DNA from: an uncultured Bacteroidales bacterium
Lineage (GTDB): Bacteria > Bacteroidota > Bacteroidia > Bacteroidales > WCHB1-69
Reading direction: 5' to 3'
Length of the DNA stretch: 64,000 nucleotides
Assembly (NCBI GenBank): GCA_937949745.1
Contig: CALECM010000047.1
Span: 1-64,000 of the forward strand
The notes beneath the pieces were generated by a model. The model was not told the origin of the DNA. It worked only from the letters and a program-made list of their open reading frames with translations, and searched no databases. A program made the position numbers and the translations under genes. This document shows positions 1 to 8,715 of the stretch, in pieces. Numbering within the stretch: position 1 is the stretch's first letter; each line of letters opens with the position of its first letter.

Positions 1-696
1 TTGCAAAGTAATATCCACAAGGGGAAGGGCATGGGAAGAACGCAAATGAAAACGGGTGATATCCTGCATCAGGGTTAAAGCCAGATATTGGAAATAAACA
101 GAATCGGTAGTGGATATGGGGAGTTGAATAAATTTTGCATTATCCGAAAAATAATCAGGATCGTTCATAACAAAAGGAGCAAGCGGAATCGGCAACCGGT
201 CAACGCCGCCACGGTAGAAATCCAGGGCACGGAAAGCCAGGAAATCATATAATGTGGGGCGGTATTCCACCGAACGCATACTGTCCATCAAAACGGCATA
301 GCTTTTAATATCCGTTTTCTGCAAAAGTTCTTTGGGTTCAAGGGATTGACGGTAATGACCGATAATTTCCCCGACCAGCGTCTGTATATCCCATGTTTTA
401 AAATCCTGAGGCTTTTCACCGACAATGGCTGTCCGGTTTAAAATGTCATACTGTTCCTGGTAATAATAACTATACAGGAATTCAGCCATAAAACTGTGCC
501 AGAGGGCCCGGTCGACCGTACTTCCGTTACGAATTTGGGTTTGCAGGATAAGATAAGCGGTGTCGTAATAGTTATCCTCGATACTTTGCGCCTTTTCGAT
601 TTTTTTGAGGATCTCTTTAATTTGAGATGGTTGTTGTTGTGCCATTGCTCCTCCCATAACGCCGGTTAAGGCCAGAAATAAAAAAAATCTTTTCAT
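1..696 (-). CDS. N-terminal part of a large exported protein, probably alpha-2-macroglobulin family
   Basis: An open frame runs from an ATG at 696 down to base 1 without a stop, so only the first 232 codons are present. It begins with a signal peptide (MKRFFLFLALTGVMGGAMAQ) and continues as a mostly helical region that mentions repeated short tyrosine-rich helices (for example WHSFMAEFLYSYYQEQY). This N-terminal layout, with a helical prefix before the MG domains, is what I associate with the very long Bacteroidota alpha-2-macroglobulin/MG2 proteins, which protect against proteases in the envelope. No diagnostic MG2 or thioester segment is in the window, so the family name is inference. The gene is divergent from folA. 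Confidence 0.6.
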   Translation of the reverse strand, partial: MKRFFLFLALTGVMGGAMAQQQPSQIKEILKKIEKAQSIEDNYYDTAYLILQTQIRNGSTVDRALWHSFMAEFLYSYYYQEQYDILNRTAIVGEKPQDFKTWDIQTLVGEIIGHYRQSLEPKELLQKTDIKSYAVLMDSMRSVEYRPTLYDFLAFRALDFYRGGVDRLPIPLAPFVMNDPDYFSDNAKFIQLPISTTDSVYFQYLALTLMQDITRFHLRSSHALPLVDITLQ

Positions 697-808
697 CGTA
701 TAGTTTTTTAATCATAACAATCCCGTCGTCCGGTTCTGTTCATTTCATTTTTATCGCCGGTACTTTATTCAAACGGTTCAAAAGTAGTAAAAGTATTTTA
801 AAAAAACG

Positions 809-816
809 TACATTTG
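809..816 (+). promoter_or_regulatory. folA promoter -7 element (TACATTTG)
   Basis: TACATTTG matches the Bacteroidota -7 consensus TAnnTTTG and ends 17 bases before the folA start codon. No clear TTTG -33 box was seen at the usual spacing. Confidence 0.55.
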
Positions 817-833
817 CATACTAATCCTGAAAT

Positions 834-1328
834 ATGAAACATCTGAGTATGATCGCGGTTGTAGGCAACAATTTTGAACTGGGCCTCAATAACCGACTGT
901 TATGTCACCTTCCGGAAGATTTAAAAAGATTCAAAACCGTTACTTCCGGCCATACGGTTATCATGGGTGATAAAACCTGGGAATCCCTGCCTAAGAAGCC
1001 ATTACCGAACAGAAGGAATATCGTCATGACGTTAAACCGGGACGTGGAATATCCTGATTGTGAAGTAGCCCATTCCATAGAAGAGCTTTATGACCTCCTG
1101 GGAGATGATGAAGAAGCTTTTATTATCGGAGGAGCCACTATCTATAAGCTTTTTATAGATAAGATCCAAAAATTATACCTTACCCGTATCCGGTCGGATT
1201 TTGAAGCGGATGTTTTTTTCCCGGCTGTAGATTTCTCGAAATGGATCCTTAAAGAAGATATTTTCTTCCCGCGGGATGAAAGAAATATGTATGATTTACG
1301 TTTTCAATATTACGAGTTAAAAAAGTAA
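834..1328 (+). CDS. folA: dihydrofolate reductase
   Basis: Reduces dihydrofolate to tetrahydrofolate with NADPH, supplying one-carbon carriers for thymidylate and purine synthesis in the cytoplasm. The 164-residue length is typical. Visible motifs are the N-terminal IAVVGNNFELGLNNRLLCHLP (substrate/M20-loop region), the FKTVTSGHTVIMGDKTWESLP cofactor region and the IIGGATIYKLF segment before the C-terminal strands. It is the first gene of a run with the DUF4468 protein (5-base gap) and the MbnP-like lipoprotein. The usual Bacteroidota partner thyA is not immediately upstream in this window. Start chosen by the good N-terminus and the promoter element 17 bases upstream. Confidence 0.96.
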   Translation: MKHLSMIAVVGNNFELGLNNRLLCHLPEDLKRFKTVTSGHTVIMGDKTWESLPKKPLPNRRNIVMTLNRDVEYPDCEVAHSIEELYDLLGDDEEAFIIGGATIYKLFIDKIQKLYLTRIRSDFEADVFFPAVDFSKWILKEDIFFPRDERNMYDLRFQYYELKK

Positions 1329-1333
1329 TCGAC

Positions 1334-1885
1334 ATGAAGAAATTTGTTTTAGGAGTTCTGATATGCTCCCTGGTAAGTATTTCATTTGCGCAAAAAAATA
1401 ATGATCTGGTAGTACCGGACCTTCCGATAGATGAAGATACCAAATTGGTGACTTACAAAGAAGTGGTTCAACAAAAAGGGTCTCCGCAGGAACTTTACGA
1501 CCGGGGAATGGCCTGGGCAAAACAGTTTTATAAAAATACGGCTGAGGTCATCAGGAAAAGCGACCGTGAACAGGGAGTTATAGAAATGCGCTCCAGTGTG
1601 AGGATATATTTTAAAATGAAGGACGGAAATCTCCATTTCAGGAACATAGTGTATTATAATTTCAGATTGGAATGCCGTCAGGACCGTTATCGTTATATCA
1701 TCACGGATTTTAATGAGAAAGGTACCTCCGCCATGCCTATCGAAAGCTGGTTTAATACGGAAAATCCCAAATGGGATCCGTCACAGTATGATTTCCTCAA
1801 TCAGGTGGACGAACAGATCCGGGCGCTGATCGAATCTCTGGAAGAAGGGATGGAACCTAAAATCGAAAAAACGGATGATTGGTAA
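1334..1885 (+). CDS. exported DUF4468 (TBP-like fold) protein
   Basis: A 183-residue protein with a signal peptide ending near residue 19 (SISFAQ). The body fits the DUF4468 pattern: a conserved LYDRGMAWAKQFY helix, a DREQGVIEMR strand and a YRYIITDF strand near the end. DUF4468 proteins are common exported Bacteroidota proteins of unknown function with a predicted TATA-binding-protein-like fold. The gene starts 5 bases after folA and its 3' end overlaps the next start by 11 bases, so it is probably translated from the folA transcript. No enzymatic residues can be named. Confidence 0.75.
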   Translation: MKKFVLGVLICSLVSISFAQKNNDLVVPDLPIDEDTKLVTYKEVVQQKGSPQELYDRGMAWAKQFYKNTAEVIRKSDREQGVIEMRSSVRIYFKMKDGNLHFRNIVYYNFRLECRQDRYRYIITDFNEKGTSAMPIESWFNTENPKWDPSQYDFLNQVDEQIRALIESLEEGMEPKIEKTDDW

Positions 1886-2657
1886 ATCCCGATACTTATT
1901 TTTTGCCGCACTTATTTTCCTGTCGGCTTCGTGCCGGAATAAGGAAGAAACCGGTAAGCTGGCTTTGAAATTTACTTTTTCAGTAGATACGGATAGGCTG
2001 AAAACCTATGAGATGATTTATACCAATGCCGCAGGTAATCTTTATGAGGTTGCGGAAGTGAAATATTTTATTTCGGACATATACCTGAAGAGATCCAATG
2101 GAGATATGATCAGGATTACGGATAAAAATTCCATCCATTACGTGGATTATGATATGGGCAATACCCATACATGGACGATCGGGGATCCGTTGCCCGCCGG
2201 AGAATACCAGTCCGTTTCTTTTACATTCGGATTATCAAAACAGAAAAATAAATCGAACTATTTTGTAAATCCTCCGGAAAGCCATATGTCGTGGCCGGAA
2301 GTATTGGGTGGTGGATATCATTATTTACAGATTAACGGAAGGTGGATGGAAGCGGGTTCGCCGTCCCCGTTCAATTTCCATACCGGTATAGGACAAACTT
2401 ATGAAGGTGAATCTATTACAGGTTTTGTCCACAATGATTTTACCGTTACGGTGCCGGCTTCATCATTTACTATTTACGATAAAAAAACCACTACATTAAC
2501 GTTGGATATGAATATAAATAACTGGTTTACAAATCCAAATATATTCGATTTCGATATCCGGGGCGGCGGGATCATGCAAAATCAGATGGCACAGGAAATC
2601 ATCAGGCAGAACGGGCAGGACGTTTTCTCCGTCAGCGATAGAGGCTTACTTAACTAA
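1875..2657 (+). CDS. MbnP-like lipoprotein
   Basis: A 260-residue lipoprotein: hydrophobic leader followed by SASC, placing the lipidated Cys at residue 20. The body matches the MbnP family (copper-handling periplasmic proteins first linked to methanobactin loci, but widespread in Bacteroidota) with the typical SDIYLKRSNG, AGEYQSVSFTFGL, GYHYLQINGRW and FNFHTG segments. In this family the protein often travels with a cytochrome-c peroxidase MbnH; none is present here, so a copper role is only inferred from the family. It overlaps the upstream DUF4468 gene by 11 bases and its last 12 bases overlap the convergent gene at 2646-3128. Confidence 0.75.
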   Translation: MIGKSRYLFFAALIFLSASCRNKEETGKLALKFTFSVDTDRLKTYEMIYTNAAGNLYEVAEVKYFISDIYLKRSNGDMIRITDKNSIHYVDYDMGNTHTWTIGDPLPAGEYQSVSFTFGLSKQKNKSNYFVNPPESHMSWPEVLGGGYHYLQINGRWMEAGSPSPFNFHTGIGQTYEGESITGFVHNDFTVTVPASSFTIYDKKTTTLTLDMNINNWFTNPNIFDFDIRGGGIMQNQMAQEIIRQNGQDVFSVSDRGLLN

Positions 2658-3128
2658 GAAGTTGTTTTTTTCGAAAACCTTCTTTACTACCTGGAAATTA
2701 TCGTTCATTACCATTAAGGCGGCTTTATCTACGTCGACCGTATTATTTTTAGTTTTGGTGCCGGGTTTATAGGTAAGTTTCCAGCTCATAACGTGATTGG
2801 GCGGAACCGACGCCGTTACGGCTTCCACAATGCCTTCTTTCTTCAATTCACCGTTTTCATGGTCGATCCACTCGATATGGCCGTTCAGATCTTCCTGCCT
2901 GTAAGTGATCGCGTTATGCGATTGCCCGTTGATAAAGACAAAGGTAATGATAAGCTGATTCGGATTTTCCGGATCAAGGGCTATGATACGATTATACTGG
3001 TAAGCGAAATCCCCGAATTGATTGGTAACGGTTTCTCCTTCCGAGAAATTGGTTTTGGATAAGTTATGCTGGGAAAATAAAGAGGGTATGATACCTGTCC
3101 ATATCAGGAGGATAATTAGTTTCTTCAT
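2646..3128 (-). CDS. exported protein of unknown function
   Basis: A 160-residue protein with a clear signal peptide (MKKLIILLIWTGIIPSLFSQ). The mature part is beta-rich and polar, with no motif I recognise. It starts one base after the stop of the GT9 glycosyltransferase on the same strand, so it is the last gene of the acyltransferase-glycosyltransferase operon, and it converges with and overlaps the MbnP-like gene by 12 bases. Its position suggests an envelope role, but no function can be assigned. Confidence 0.65.
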   Translation of the reverse strand: MKKLIILLIWTGIIPSLFSQHNLSKTNFSEGETVTNQFGDFAYQYNRIIALDPENPNQLIITFVFINGQSHNAITYRQEDLNGHIEWIDHENGELKKEGIVEAVTASVPPNHVMSWKLTYKPGTKTKNNTVDVDKAALMVMNDNFQVVKKVFEKNNFLVK

Positions 3129-3129
3129 A

Positions 3130-4146
3130 TCAGTTAGGATTAAATCTGTTGATCCATTCGGCTACTTCCGGGGCAGGTATTTTGCACATGCATTTAAAAT
3201 GTTTTAACGGACATTTTTTATATCCTAACTTGGAACACGGACGGCACCACAGATCGTTCACTTCAAATAACCGGAATAAATTTCTTTCTCCGGGCAGGTA
3301 AGGATACATGCCGAATTCGGGAATTGTATTGCCCCACAAGGAAGCAATAGGTTTATGTAAAGCGGCTGCGATGTGCATAAGCCCAGTATCACCTGTGATC
3401 AATCCGTCGCTTTGCCGGATCAGTGATGCCGATTCGTACAGATTGAATTTTCCGCAACCGTTGTAAGCTCTTTCCCCCAGTTCATGTACGATTTCCTCTC
3501 CGATTTGTTCCACATCTTTACCACCCAGTAACATAACCGGTTTAAGCAGTCCTCTGCCTATATCTACAATCTTCTGGTACGGTATACGTTTGGTGGCATG
3601 TTGCGCACCTACCGAAACGGTTATATATCCGTCTTCAAAAACGGCCGGCAGATCCATGGTATCGAATTCCTTTTCCGCCGGGATTACAAAGTCCAGTCCC
3701 TGTCCGTCGTTATGAATACCCAACGCCCGGGCCGCCTCGAAATACCGGTCTACAATGTGAATATCCGGAAGCAGGTTAGCTTTGAAGTTAACCATGATCC
3801 ATTTCTTTACGTTCAGTTTGGCAAAACTTTGATGAGGACGACGAAGGGCCGCGGTGATCCTGCGTGAACGGACATTTTTCTGAAGGTCGATAATAAAATC
3901 GAAATCTTCTTTTTTCAGTTCATGAATAGTCTCTTTAATGTTTCCTTTAAACTCGTGAATCTTATCGATATACGGATTGGGTGTTAAAAGGTATCCGTAC
4001 TGAGATTTGGTAAGGAAATGTAATTCAACTCCCGGAAGCTGTTGCCTGACCGCTCTTACCACAGGTGTTGTCAATACAATGTCTCCGATCGAACTAAATC
4101 TGATAATTAATATTTTTCTATGCGACGGAGGTTGCAGGTCATCCAT
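3130..4146 (-). CDS. glycosyltransferase family 9 (heptosyltransferase-like)
   Basis: A 338-residue GT-B enzyme of the ADP-heptose:LPS heptosyltransferase family, expected to add a sugar to the lipopolysaccharide core at the cytoplasmic face. Visible signatures are the N-terminal ILIIRFSSIGDIVLTTPVVRA nucleotide-sugar half, the central VGAQHATKRIP segment and the C-terminal GDTGLMHIAAALHKPIASLWG donor-site motif. The C-terminal end carries several cysteines (LWCRPCSKLGYKKCPLKHFKCMC), which is common in the family. It lies 23 bases after the acyltransferase and one base before an exported protein, consistent with an envelope-assembly operon. The acceptor sugar cannot be told. Confidence 0.88.
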   Translation of the reverse strand: MDDLQPPSHRKILIIRFSSIGDIVLTTPVVRAVRQQLPGVELHFLTKSQYGYLLTPNPYIDKIHEFKGNIKETIHELKKEDFDFIIDLQKNVRSRRITAALRRPHQSFAKLNVKKWIMVNFKANLLPDIHIVDRYFEAARALGIHNDGQGLDFVIPAEKEFDTMDLPAVFEDGYITVSVGAQHATKRIPYQKIVDIGRGLLKPVMLLGGKDVEQIGEEIVHELGERAYNGCGKFNLYESASLIRQSDGLITGDTGLMHIAAALHKPIASLWGNTIPEFGMYPYLPGERNLFRLFEVNDLWCRPCSKLGYKKCPLKHFKCMCKIPAPEVAEWINRFNPN

Positions 4147-4169
4147 ATACAGGAATATTTACAAGAGGT

Positions 4170-5315
4170 TTAGTGGGTTTGTGGAATTACTTTTTTTACG
4201 ATTACTTTTACAGGATTAGAATATATTTGTAACAGGTAATTCATCATTTTTTCTTCTGAAACATCCTCAACCCTGGATTGTTTATCGAGGTACCTGAGAA
4301 ATTCTCTTTTTCCTTCTTCGGTATAAAAACCGGTAAATTCTTCCGTATTTTCCAAATAATCGTAAGCAATATAATTGGTTGGGAATAATTTATAATTTTT
4401 ATATATCTGATTGTCGATAATCTTGCAAACCATGTCAATCGTATCCTTACTGTTAAGATGAGCGGGGATATTATCCAACTCGTCATTAAGTGAAGTTCCG
4501 ATGACCAGATGCACCCGGCCTTTTTGTCCGAAAAGTCCTTGTTTGATACTTTCGAAATCCTCTCCCGGTCTCTTTTCATAACGGTGATCTTCCGAAAGAG
4601 CCAGTTCGCGGGCTTTAAGCTGGTCGCAAACTTCCAGTTCATAAGATATCGTAACCGGCACGATATTGAGTTCTTTCAGGGCGGCGACGGGATTTTTAGG
4701 ATCCGTCATGGAAAACATCTTTACCAGTCCGTGTTGGGTCCGGTCGATACCATTCTTCGTTCTTCCGTTACGCTGGGCGATCCATACGGAATCATGTTCA
4801 TCCAGGATACTGTGGTGCAGATAACCGGAAAGAAGCCGGTAATTTTCCAGTTTTTCCCGGAGGGAAACCGACCTTTTTACGGTGATCATTTTGTTAATCT
4901 TCCCAATTTCGGTAAGTAACGGAGTAGATAAAAGATTATCCCCGATCGCGATTTTAGAAGTGGGATAATGATTCACCATAAAATAATATTGTAAGAGGGA
5001 AGTATCGAAAACGATATCACGGTGATTGGCGATAAAGAGGTATTGTTTATTCCTGTCCAGGTTTTCCAATCCTTCCATTTCCACGCCGAAAGTAGTATGG
5101 TCAATAAAATATTCGACGAAATCTTTGGCTACGGAAAGTTGAAAGTCGTAGATAGTATTGTATTGGGGATATTCTTTTAAGATTTTCTCCACCTTCACAT
5201 TAGGGCGGAAAAGCTCTAAAGTTTCAATAAAAACATCTTTTTGGAATAAATTTTGTATGGCTATACGAGCTTCATCTTCAGTGTAATGTCTGAGATCATA
5301 AAATGGGTCATTCAT
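4170..5315 (-). CDS. 1-acyl-sn-glycerol-3-phosphate acyltransferase-like protein
   Basis: A 381-residue member of the PlsC-type acyltransferase superfamily, in the large Bacteroidota subfamily. The H-x4-D catalytic motif is in ANHRDIVFDTSLL (around residue 118), followed by an EKL...GRTKNGIDRTQ region corresponding to the acceptor-binding motif. It is expected to transfer acyl chains to a glycerophosphate or related lipid at the inner membrane. The first gene of the operon with the GT9 glycosyltransferase; its start region is divergent from the Fe-S protein gene. The precise acceptor is not known. Confidence 0.82.
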   Translation of the reverse strand: MNDPFYDLRHYTEDEARIAIQNLFQKDVFIETLELFRPNVKVEKILKEYPQYNTIYDFQLSVAKDFVEYFIDHTTFGVEMEGLENLDRNKQYLFIANHRDIVFDTSLLQYYFMVNHYPTSKIAIGDNLLSTPLLTEIGKINKMITVKRSVSLREKLENYRLLSGYLHHSILDEHDSVWIAQRNGRTKNGIDRTQHGLVKMFSMTDPKNPVAALKELNIVPVTISYELEVCDQLKARELALSEDHRYEKRPGEDFESIKQGLFGQKGRVHLVIGTSLNDELDNIPAHLNSKDTIDMVCKIIDNQIYKNYKLFPTNYIAYDYLENTEEFTGFYTEEGKREFLRYLDKQSRVEDVSEEKMMNYLLQIYSNPVKVIVKKVIPQTH

Positions 5316-5404
5316 TCTGTAAAAAATATTTCTTGATGCAAAAATACAATAAATTTGAGAACGATATACGACAGGCGAAAAAGCAATTTTTCTCTTTTAT
5401 TTCG

Positions 5405-5412
5405 TATCTTTG
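5405..5412 (+). promoter_or_regulatory. promoter -7 element (TATCTTTG) for the Fe-S protein gene
   Basis: TATCTTTG fits TAnnTTTG. Transcription would begin about 5418, so the long upstream extension of the reading frame (from 5303) cannot be translated from this promoter. This is the main argument for a start at 5438. Confidence 0.6.
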
Positions 5413-5437
5413 CATTATGATTAAGGATATTAGCGTT

Positions 5438-6751
5438 ATGGGAAAAAATACTCCGGAAAATATACAACCGGCTATCGATATATTAACCAAGTATACGGAC
5501 AGTAAATTATTGACTCATTTGAATGCCTGCGTTCATTGCGGACTGTGTGAAACGAGTTGTCTTTTCTGGCTCACGGATCAGGATCCCAGGCATATACCCG
5601 CCAGGAAAGTGGATATCGTTGCTTCCGTTTACCGGAGATATTGTACCTTTACCGGAAAAGCGGCTCCTAAATTATTTAACGCAAGGGAATTGAATGATGA
5701 AACCATCGCGGAAATGACCGACCTGCTTTTCGGGGCATGTTCCATGTGCGGACGATGTGTTAAGCATTGTTCCATCGGCGTGGATATCGCTTTTGTGGTG
5801 AAGACCGGCAGAAGAATGCTGGCGGCCATGGGTTATGTTCCCGCAACGTTGCAGGCGACTGTAGATGCGGCTGTTCAAACGGGAAATAACATGGGAATTG
5901 AAGAGTCCGAATTCATCGATACCATCCAATGGATGGAAGAAGAGTTGCAGGACGAAATGAACGGAGATGTAAATGCCCGTATTCCGCTGAATGAACAGGA
6001 TAAGGAATTCCTTTATACACTGAATCCGCGCGAAGCTAAATTTTTTCCTTTATCTATTGCGGCTGCGGCTAAGATTTTTTATGCCGCCAAAGCGGACTGG
6101 ACCCTTTCGTCCAAAATGTATGATGTTACCAATTACGGTTATTTCTCCGGCAATGACGCGGAAGCCAGATTAATTGCCCAACATATGTTCGATGAGGTTA
6201 AAAGGGTAAACGCCAAAACGTTGGTACTGGGAGAGTGCGGACACGGGACCCGGGCCCTGCGCTGGGAAGCGCCCAATTATGTGAAGCAACATCCTGATTT
6301 CAACATGATCACTTTAGTGGAATTACTGGAGCAATATATCAAATCGGGAAAGATTAAATTGGATAAGAATCTCAATAACAAAAAATATACGATTCACGAT
6401 CCTTGCAACATAACCCGCAACGGCGGTCTTTTCCGGACTTTACGGTTTGTAGTAAATGAAGCGGTGCCCGAATTGATCGAAATGAATCCTACCGGGAACG
6501 ATAATTTCTGTTGCGGCGGTGGCGGCGGTTTACTGGCGATGAGTGAATATAACGAAAGGCGTTTACTCGCAGGAAAAATCAAAGCCGACCAGATCAAAGC
6601 TACGGGTGCCGATGTGGTGATTACGCCATGTCATAATTGTGTGGACCAGCTTATGCAGCTTAATCATACTTACCAGTTAAATGTCGAAATTAAATCCGTC
6701 GCGGAAATAGTAGCGGACGCGCTGGTGATCGAACCCGTATCTTCTATATAA
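5438..6751 (+). CDS. dicluster 4Fe-4S / CCG-domain protein (HdrD/GlcF-like)
   Basis: A 437-residue cytoplasmic iron-sulfur oxidoreductase subunit. Two ferredoxin-type motifs sit near the N-terminus (C31-x2-C-x2-C-x3-C41 and C101-x2-C-x2-C-x3-C111). They are followed by two CCG-type cysteine-rich regions, one around DPCNITRNGG/NFCCGGGGG and one around ITPCHNC. This order is that of heterodisulfide reductase D, glycolate oxidase GlcF and lactate-oxidation LldE/LutA-type proteins. No flavoprotein partner is adjacent, so the electron donor is unknown. An in-frame ATG at 5417 lies at the predicted transcription start; 5438 gives a normal leader and was chosen. The reading frame continues upstream to 5303 without support. 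Confidence 0.85.
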   Translation: MGKNTPENIQPAIDILTKYTDSKLLTHLNACVHCGLCETSCLFWLTDQDPRHIPARKVDIVASVYRRYCTFTGKAAPKLFNARELNDETIAEMTDLLFGACSMCGRCVKHCSIGVDIAFVVKTGRRMLAAMGYVPATLQATVDAAVQTGNNMGIEESEFIDTIQWMEEELQDEMNGDVNARIPLNEQDKEFLYTLNPREAKFFPLSIAAAAKIFYAAKADWTLSSKMYDVTNYGYFSGNDAEARLIAQHMFDEVKRVNAKTLVLGECGHGTRALRWEAPNYVKQHPDFNMITLVELLEQYIKSGKIKLDKNLNNKKYTIHDPCNITRNGGLFRTLRFVVNEAVPELIEMNPTGNDNFCCGGGGGLLAMSEYNERRLLAGKIKADQIKATGADVVITPCHNCVDQLMQLNHTYQLNVEIKSVAEIVADALVIEPVSSI

Positions 6752-6930
6752 AGGAGATAGTTTTAAATAAACCATGTAAAGAAAGTGAAAATTAAAAATA
6801 GTAAGTGGCCATATATCAAAGATTATTATTGTCCAATTAGGTTGGGCAAATAGATAGCACCGTAATTGAAAGACTGTCATAGGTATAAATTAACAGATTT
6901 AGGACCTCTATTTCTTATAACATTTTATAT

Positions 6931-7896
6931 ATGTTATTTCTAAAAATCAAACACAGTAAGTGGATAATGGTAATATTTCTGTTTTTTGGTATCAAATTTA
7001 ATTTTGCTCAAACATCTGATTTTAAATACTTTAAGACCTCATACATTATGGTGCCTAAAACCGATAGTTTTTACGATGTAGGGGAATACACTAAATCTAT
7101 TAACTTCAACCTTTCCCAGGTGGATAGTACAGGAAAGATCATCAACCCGCACAATTACGTATTAGCGCAGGATTATGCTTTATTGGGGAATCAGGATTCC
7201 GCTTTTTATTTTTTGAACAAATATGTGGATGGTGTTCCAAGGGATTACCGATCAATATACGTAGACCAGGACTTTGAACCACTAAAGGCTGATGAAAAGA
7301 GATGGAATGAGATCATCAACAAGGTAGAAGCAATTTATATTACGGAATTGGATTCAACAATGAACAAGGAACTTGCCTTAAGATTGTTTAGAATGTATCC
7401 CGAAATTCAAAAATATGGTGCTTTATCATCTGTCAGTTTTAGGCGTTCTGAAATGCCATCATCAAAAGAAATTGCAGAAGTTGGAATAAAATATAAAAGT
7501 GAATTAAAGAAAATTATAAACAAGTATGGATTCCCGACTCCATCTAAAGTAGGACACACTGCCGCTGATGTTGCATTTTATATATTGCATCACTCGAATA
7601 TCGAAGACAAGTACTATAGGATGGTAAAAGATGCCTATGAAAATGGTGACTATTTTCCAGAACATTACGCATTGCTGACAGACAGATGGCTAAGCCAAAA
7701 TGGTAAAAAACAATTGTATGGTACCCAGTTTAGGGCTCAAAAAAGACCAGACGGAAAAATGGGAGATTATACTCTACAACCTGTTGATGATTTTAAAAAC
7801 CTAAACAAAAGACGGGCCGAATTAGGTTTGCCCCCTATCGAAGATTATGCTGTACAAGTAAAAGGCACCATACCTGAAGAATATTACAAAGAATAA
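6931..7896 (+). CDS. exported DUF6624-like protein
   Basis: A 321-residue protein with a signal peptide ending near FNFAQ (about residue 27). The C-terminal half carries the features I associate with DUF6624: KKIINKYGFPTPSKVG, a DVAFYILHHS segment, YGTQF, and the terminal LNKRRAELGLPPIEDY motif. The N-terminal half holds a short TPR-like region (YALLGNQDSAFYFLNKYV). Its function is unknown. The stop codon overlaps the ATG of the dead maturase gene (TAATG), the arrangement of translationally coupled genes. Base composition is clearly more AT-rich than the Fe-S gene upstream, suggesting it arrived with the maturase remnant. Confidence 0.7.
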   Translation: MLFLKIKHSKWIMVIFLFFGIKFNFAQTSDFKYFKTSYIMVPKTDSFYDVGEYTKSINFNLSQVDSTGKIINPHNYVLAQDYALLGNQDSAFYFLNKYVDGVPRDYRSIYVDQDFEPLKADEKRWNEIINKVEAIYITELDSTMNKELALRLFRMYPEIQKYGALSSVSFRRSEMPSSKEIAEVGIKYKSELKKIINKYGFPTPSKVGHTAADVAFYILHHSNIEDKYYRMVKDAYENGDYFPEHYALLTDRWLSQNGKKQLYGTQFRAQKRPDGKMGDYTLQPVDDFKNLNKRRAELGLPPIEDYAVQVKGTIPEEYYKE

Positions 7897-8400
7897 TGAA
7901 GAAAATATTGATATTAACAGGGATAGTGATTCAGCTTCAACCAATGTTATGAAATGGATCAACCATTTGGATGATTCCGTTCATGTAATACGGATGAATA
8001 CTGAAGATCTATTTGAATACCATTATTAATCAGGATAAAATTGATGCTTCCATTTTTTTGAAAAGATGGTATTCAATTCTCTACTGATGAAATAAGTATT
8101 GTTTGGATGTGGAAATGGTTTAGAATCAGAAATCTCTTAAACAATAAAAGGAATAATTTGAATTCCGATATTAAAAAGATTGATGCCAATTTAAGGGATG
8201 AAGAAAGTGCTTTTCGAATATTTATCGTTCAATTTAAGCTTTATTCGGTTCCCATTGGCTAAAACCCTTTTCATTGACGGAATTAAATAATTGGAACAAT
8301 TGTATTTAGCAAACAATATAGGTTTTAACATATCCAGGACATTTCTCCGGTCAAAATTTTACAAAGAAGATATTCGGTCAGGGATTATAACAAAACCGAT
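7896..8400 (+). pseudogene. remnant of an ATP-grasp peptide maturase (grasp-with-spasm GwsG-like)
   Basis: The ATG at 7896 gives MKKILILTG and then loses frame. A neighbouring frame continues RDSDSASTNVMKWINHLDD...VIRMNTEDLFE, which is how GwsG-type ATP-grasp maturases begin. Further fragments in shifting frames follow: a WMWKWFRIR...LRDEESAF stretch (about 8100-8230), where the family has its W-Y-R-R-G and helix region, then LEQLYLANNIGFNISRTFL (about 8290-8345), resembling the family's N-K-L-x-x-L-x-x-A-x-x-x-G-L motif, and finally IITKPMSE. At least four frameshifts or stops interrupt it and the ATP-grasp catalytic half is missing. Identification is by pattern from memory; a profile search would decide. 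Confidence 0.55.
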
Positions 8401-8643
8401 GTCCGAATGTATGATCCTGAATATCGGAGATATAGTATTGATTTTGATAAAATAACGGGTATAATCAGTAAATTGGAAAGTAGAGGATATGAAAATGTGC
8501 AATTGTTTCCGGAGATTACCAATCTGGACAAATTATCAACCATCTTATCCCCCGCGATGGATAAGACTTTCGGAAACATTTCTGAAACACCCATAAAAAA
8601 AGTAATTGAGATGAATGACTTTAAAAAACTGGCATATTCATAA
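8401..8643 (+). pseudogene. remnant of a radical SAM/SPASM peptide maturase (GwsS-like)
   Basis: An open stretch of about 80 codons starts at 8407 and ends at 8643. It joins two pieces. The first, YSIDFDKITGIISKLESRGYENVQLF, resembles the segment before the second conserved strand of a radical SAM domain. The second, SPAMDKTFGNISETPIKKV followed by IEMNDFKKL, resembles the start of a SPASM domain, where the family reads N-C-P-S-M...F-G-N-I...F-K-K-L-W. The cysteines that bind the clusters are absent, and the normal continuation with C-x-D-C-E-F is missing. So this looks like a deletion derivative of the second gene of the same locus rather than a functional small gene. The junction with the GwsG fragment is near 8400 and cannot be placed exactly. 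Confidence 0.45.
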
Positions 8644-8715
8644 AAACAAAATAGATGTTTGTAAGACTGTGAATTTAAACACACATGTACTATTGTAGAA
8701 ACTTTATTAAAACCT

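Noticed and set aside
5303..5437. Upstream extension of the Fe-S protein reading frame
   Set aside because: It lies before the promoter element and adds a non-family stretch.
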